Shown here: positions 5,812 to 6,402 of the stretch, piece by piece | How the letters are laid out: every line of letters begins with the position of its first letter | Position numbering within the stretch: the stretch's first letter is position 1 | Assembly: GCA_020846515.1 (NCBI GenBank) | Contig: JADLDX010000929.1 | Location: 1 to 6,402, forward strand | DNA from: Pirellulaceae bacterium | Lineage (GTDB): Bacteria > Planctomycetota > Planctomycetia > Pirellulales > Pirellulaceae | Reading direction: 5' to 3' | Length of the DNA: 6,402 nt | Notes under the pieces: model-generated | Told to the model about the DNA's origin: nothing | What the model saw: only the letters and a program-made list of their open reading frames with translations | Databases searched by the model: none | Translations under genes and position numbers: made by a program

Positions 5812-6402
5812 CTACAGCCCGCTAGATAACTCGCGAGCTCGATTGCACAACTGCTGAGCCGCTTCAACGGTGGGAGCTTCGGCGATCAACCGCACGATGG
5901 GTTCGGTATTGCTGCCTCGGACCAACAACCAACGATCGTGCCAGTCTAGTCGGAGGCCATCCAACCGACTGCTGCTGGTTGAGGACATTTCTCGAGATAG
6001 TTTATCCAACAAGATCGGTAACTTGGAAGCGGGCAAGCTGATCTTGTCTTTGACCATGGAGAACTCAGGCAGCGTGGCTACGATTTGACTGATCGAAGTG
6101 GCTTGACGAGCCATGAGTTCTAAAACCAGCGCCATCCCCACAAAGCTGTCTCGCACCAGTCCGACGCGGGGGTCAATGGGACCGCCATTGCCTTCGCCAC
6201 CAAAGACCGCTTTCCTGGCGATCATTTCATCAACCACATTTGCTTCACCCACCGCTGATTGATGATGGACAGCATCGAACTTCGCCGCCAGGTGCTTAGA
6301 CAAGCTGCTGGTCGCGCAATTGGTGATAACCGGCCCCTTCAGTTGGGGAAGTACATTCAGCAAACAAAGCGCCAACGTTAACTCTTCGCCGATGTACCGA
6401 CC
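5812..6402 (-). CDS. Alpha-D-phosphohexomutase (phosphomannomutase/phosphoglucosamine mutase type), C-terminal part, runs off the right edge
   Basis: The enzyme moves phosphate between C1 and C6 of a hexose phosphate through a phosphoserine and Mg2+, supplying precursors such as GlcN-1-P or Man-1-P for the cell envelope. The frame is open to the window edge and gives the last 196 residues, about 40-45% of a usual 440-460-residue protein. It begins GRYIGEELTLAL, just past where the metal-binding loop should lie, so the active-site Ser and metal loop are outside. Domain 3 shows the sugar-binding loop GGEGNGG (68-74) and RDSF (84-87). Domain 4 has the phosphate-binding loop RGSNTEPIVR (162-171). 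The GGEGNGG form resembles archaeal-type and related bacterial mutases more than the GEQSGH loop of classical GlmM, so I do not assign glmM. An internal TTG at 6373-6375 is not the start. The TAG stop directly abuts the transporter start. Confidence 0.92.
   Translation of the reverse strand, partial: GRYIGEELTLALCLLNVLPQLKGPVITNCATSSLSKHLAAKFDAVHHQSAVGEANVVDEMIARKAVFGGEGNGGPIDPRVGLVRDSFVGMALVLELMARQATSISQIVATLPEFSMVKDKISLPASKLPILLDKLSREMSSTSSSRLDGLRLDWHDRWLLVRGSNTEPIVRLIAEAPTVEAAQQLCNRARELSSGL

Overview
The window most resembles a chromosomal segment of a planctomycete of the Pirellulaceae type. This placement is inference. It rests on the moderately high GC content, the general lack of strong Shine-Dalgarno sequences, the mix of ATG, GTG and TTG starts, the protein flavours, and two families of intergenic palindromic repeats of a kind I associate with these genomes. 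No rRNA or other taxonomic marker is present. All six complete or nearly complete genes and one gene fragment at the left edge have recognisable families. No tRNA, rRNA, CRISPR array, transposase or phage gene is visible.

Left block, minus strand, reading leftward from about 1624: queF (preQ0 reductase, last step to preQ1 in queuosine synthesis) overlaps by 4 bases (ATGA) a TIM-barrel sugar phosphate isomerase/epimerase-like gene. Twelve bases further on, a glutamine-hydrolysing asparagine synthase (AsnB-type) begins, and only its first 77 codons lie inside the window. These three genes look like one transcription unit. queE (7-carboxy-7-deazaguanine synthase, a radical SAM enzyme of the same queuosine pathway) is transcribed divergently from queF across a 126-base gap. 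Two steps of 7-deazaguanine synthesis therefore flank one shared promoter region.

Middle, 2507-2707: queE and selO converge on a 201-base gap filled by a repeat cluster. It has three direct copies of a short palindromic element and a fourth, diverged copy in inverted orientation. They form strong hairpins and may end transcription from both sides.

Right block, minus strand, reading leftward from the window's right edge: the C-terminal part of an alpha-D-phosphohexomutase (phosphomannomutase/phosphoglucosamine mutase type) has a stop that abuts the TTG start of a 12-TM TetA-like MFS transporter. A 203-base gap follows, containing two 61-base tandem repeats (56/61 identical) with nested palindromes, and then selO (YdiU), a pseudokinase-fold protein AMP-transferase. 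SelO keeps the C-terminal Cys-Ser-Ser signature but appears to lack the activation-loop cysteine that forms the regulatory disulfide in the E. coli enzyme.

Most of the window is ordinary housekeeping sequence. The points most worth a second look are the two repeat families, the changed redox cysteines of SelO, and the coupling of an uncharacterised isomerase to queF. I see no convincing evidence for a wholly new system.
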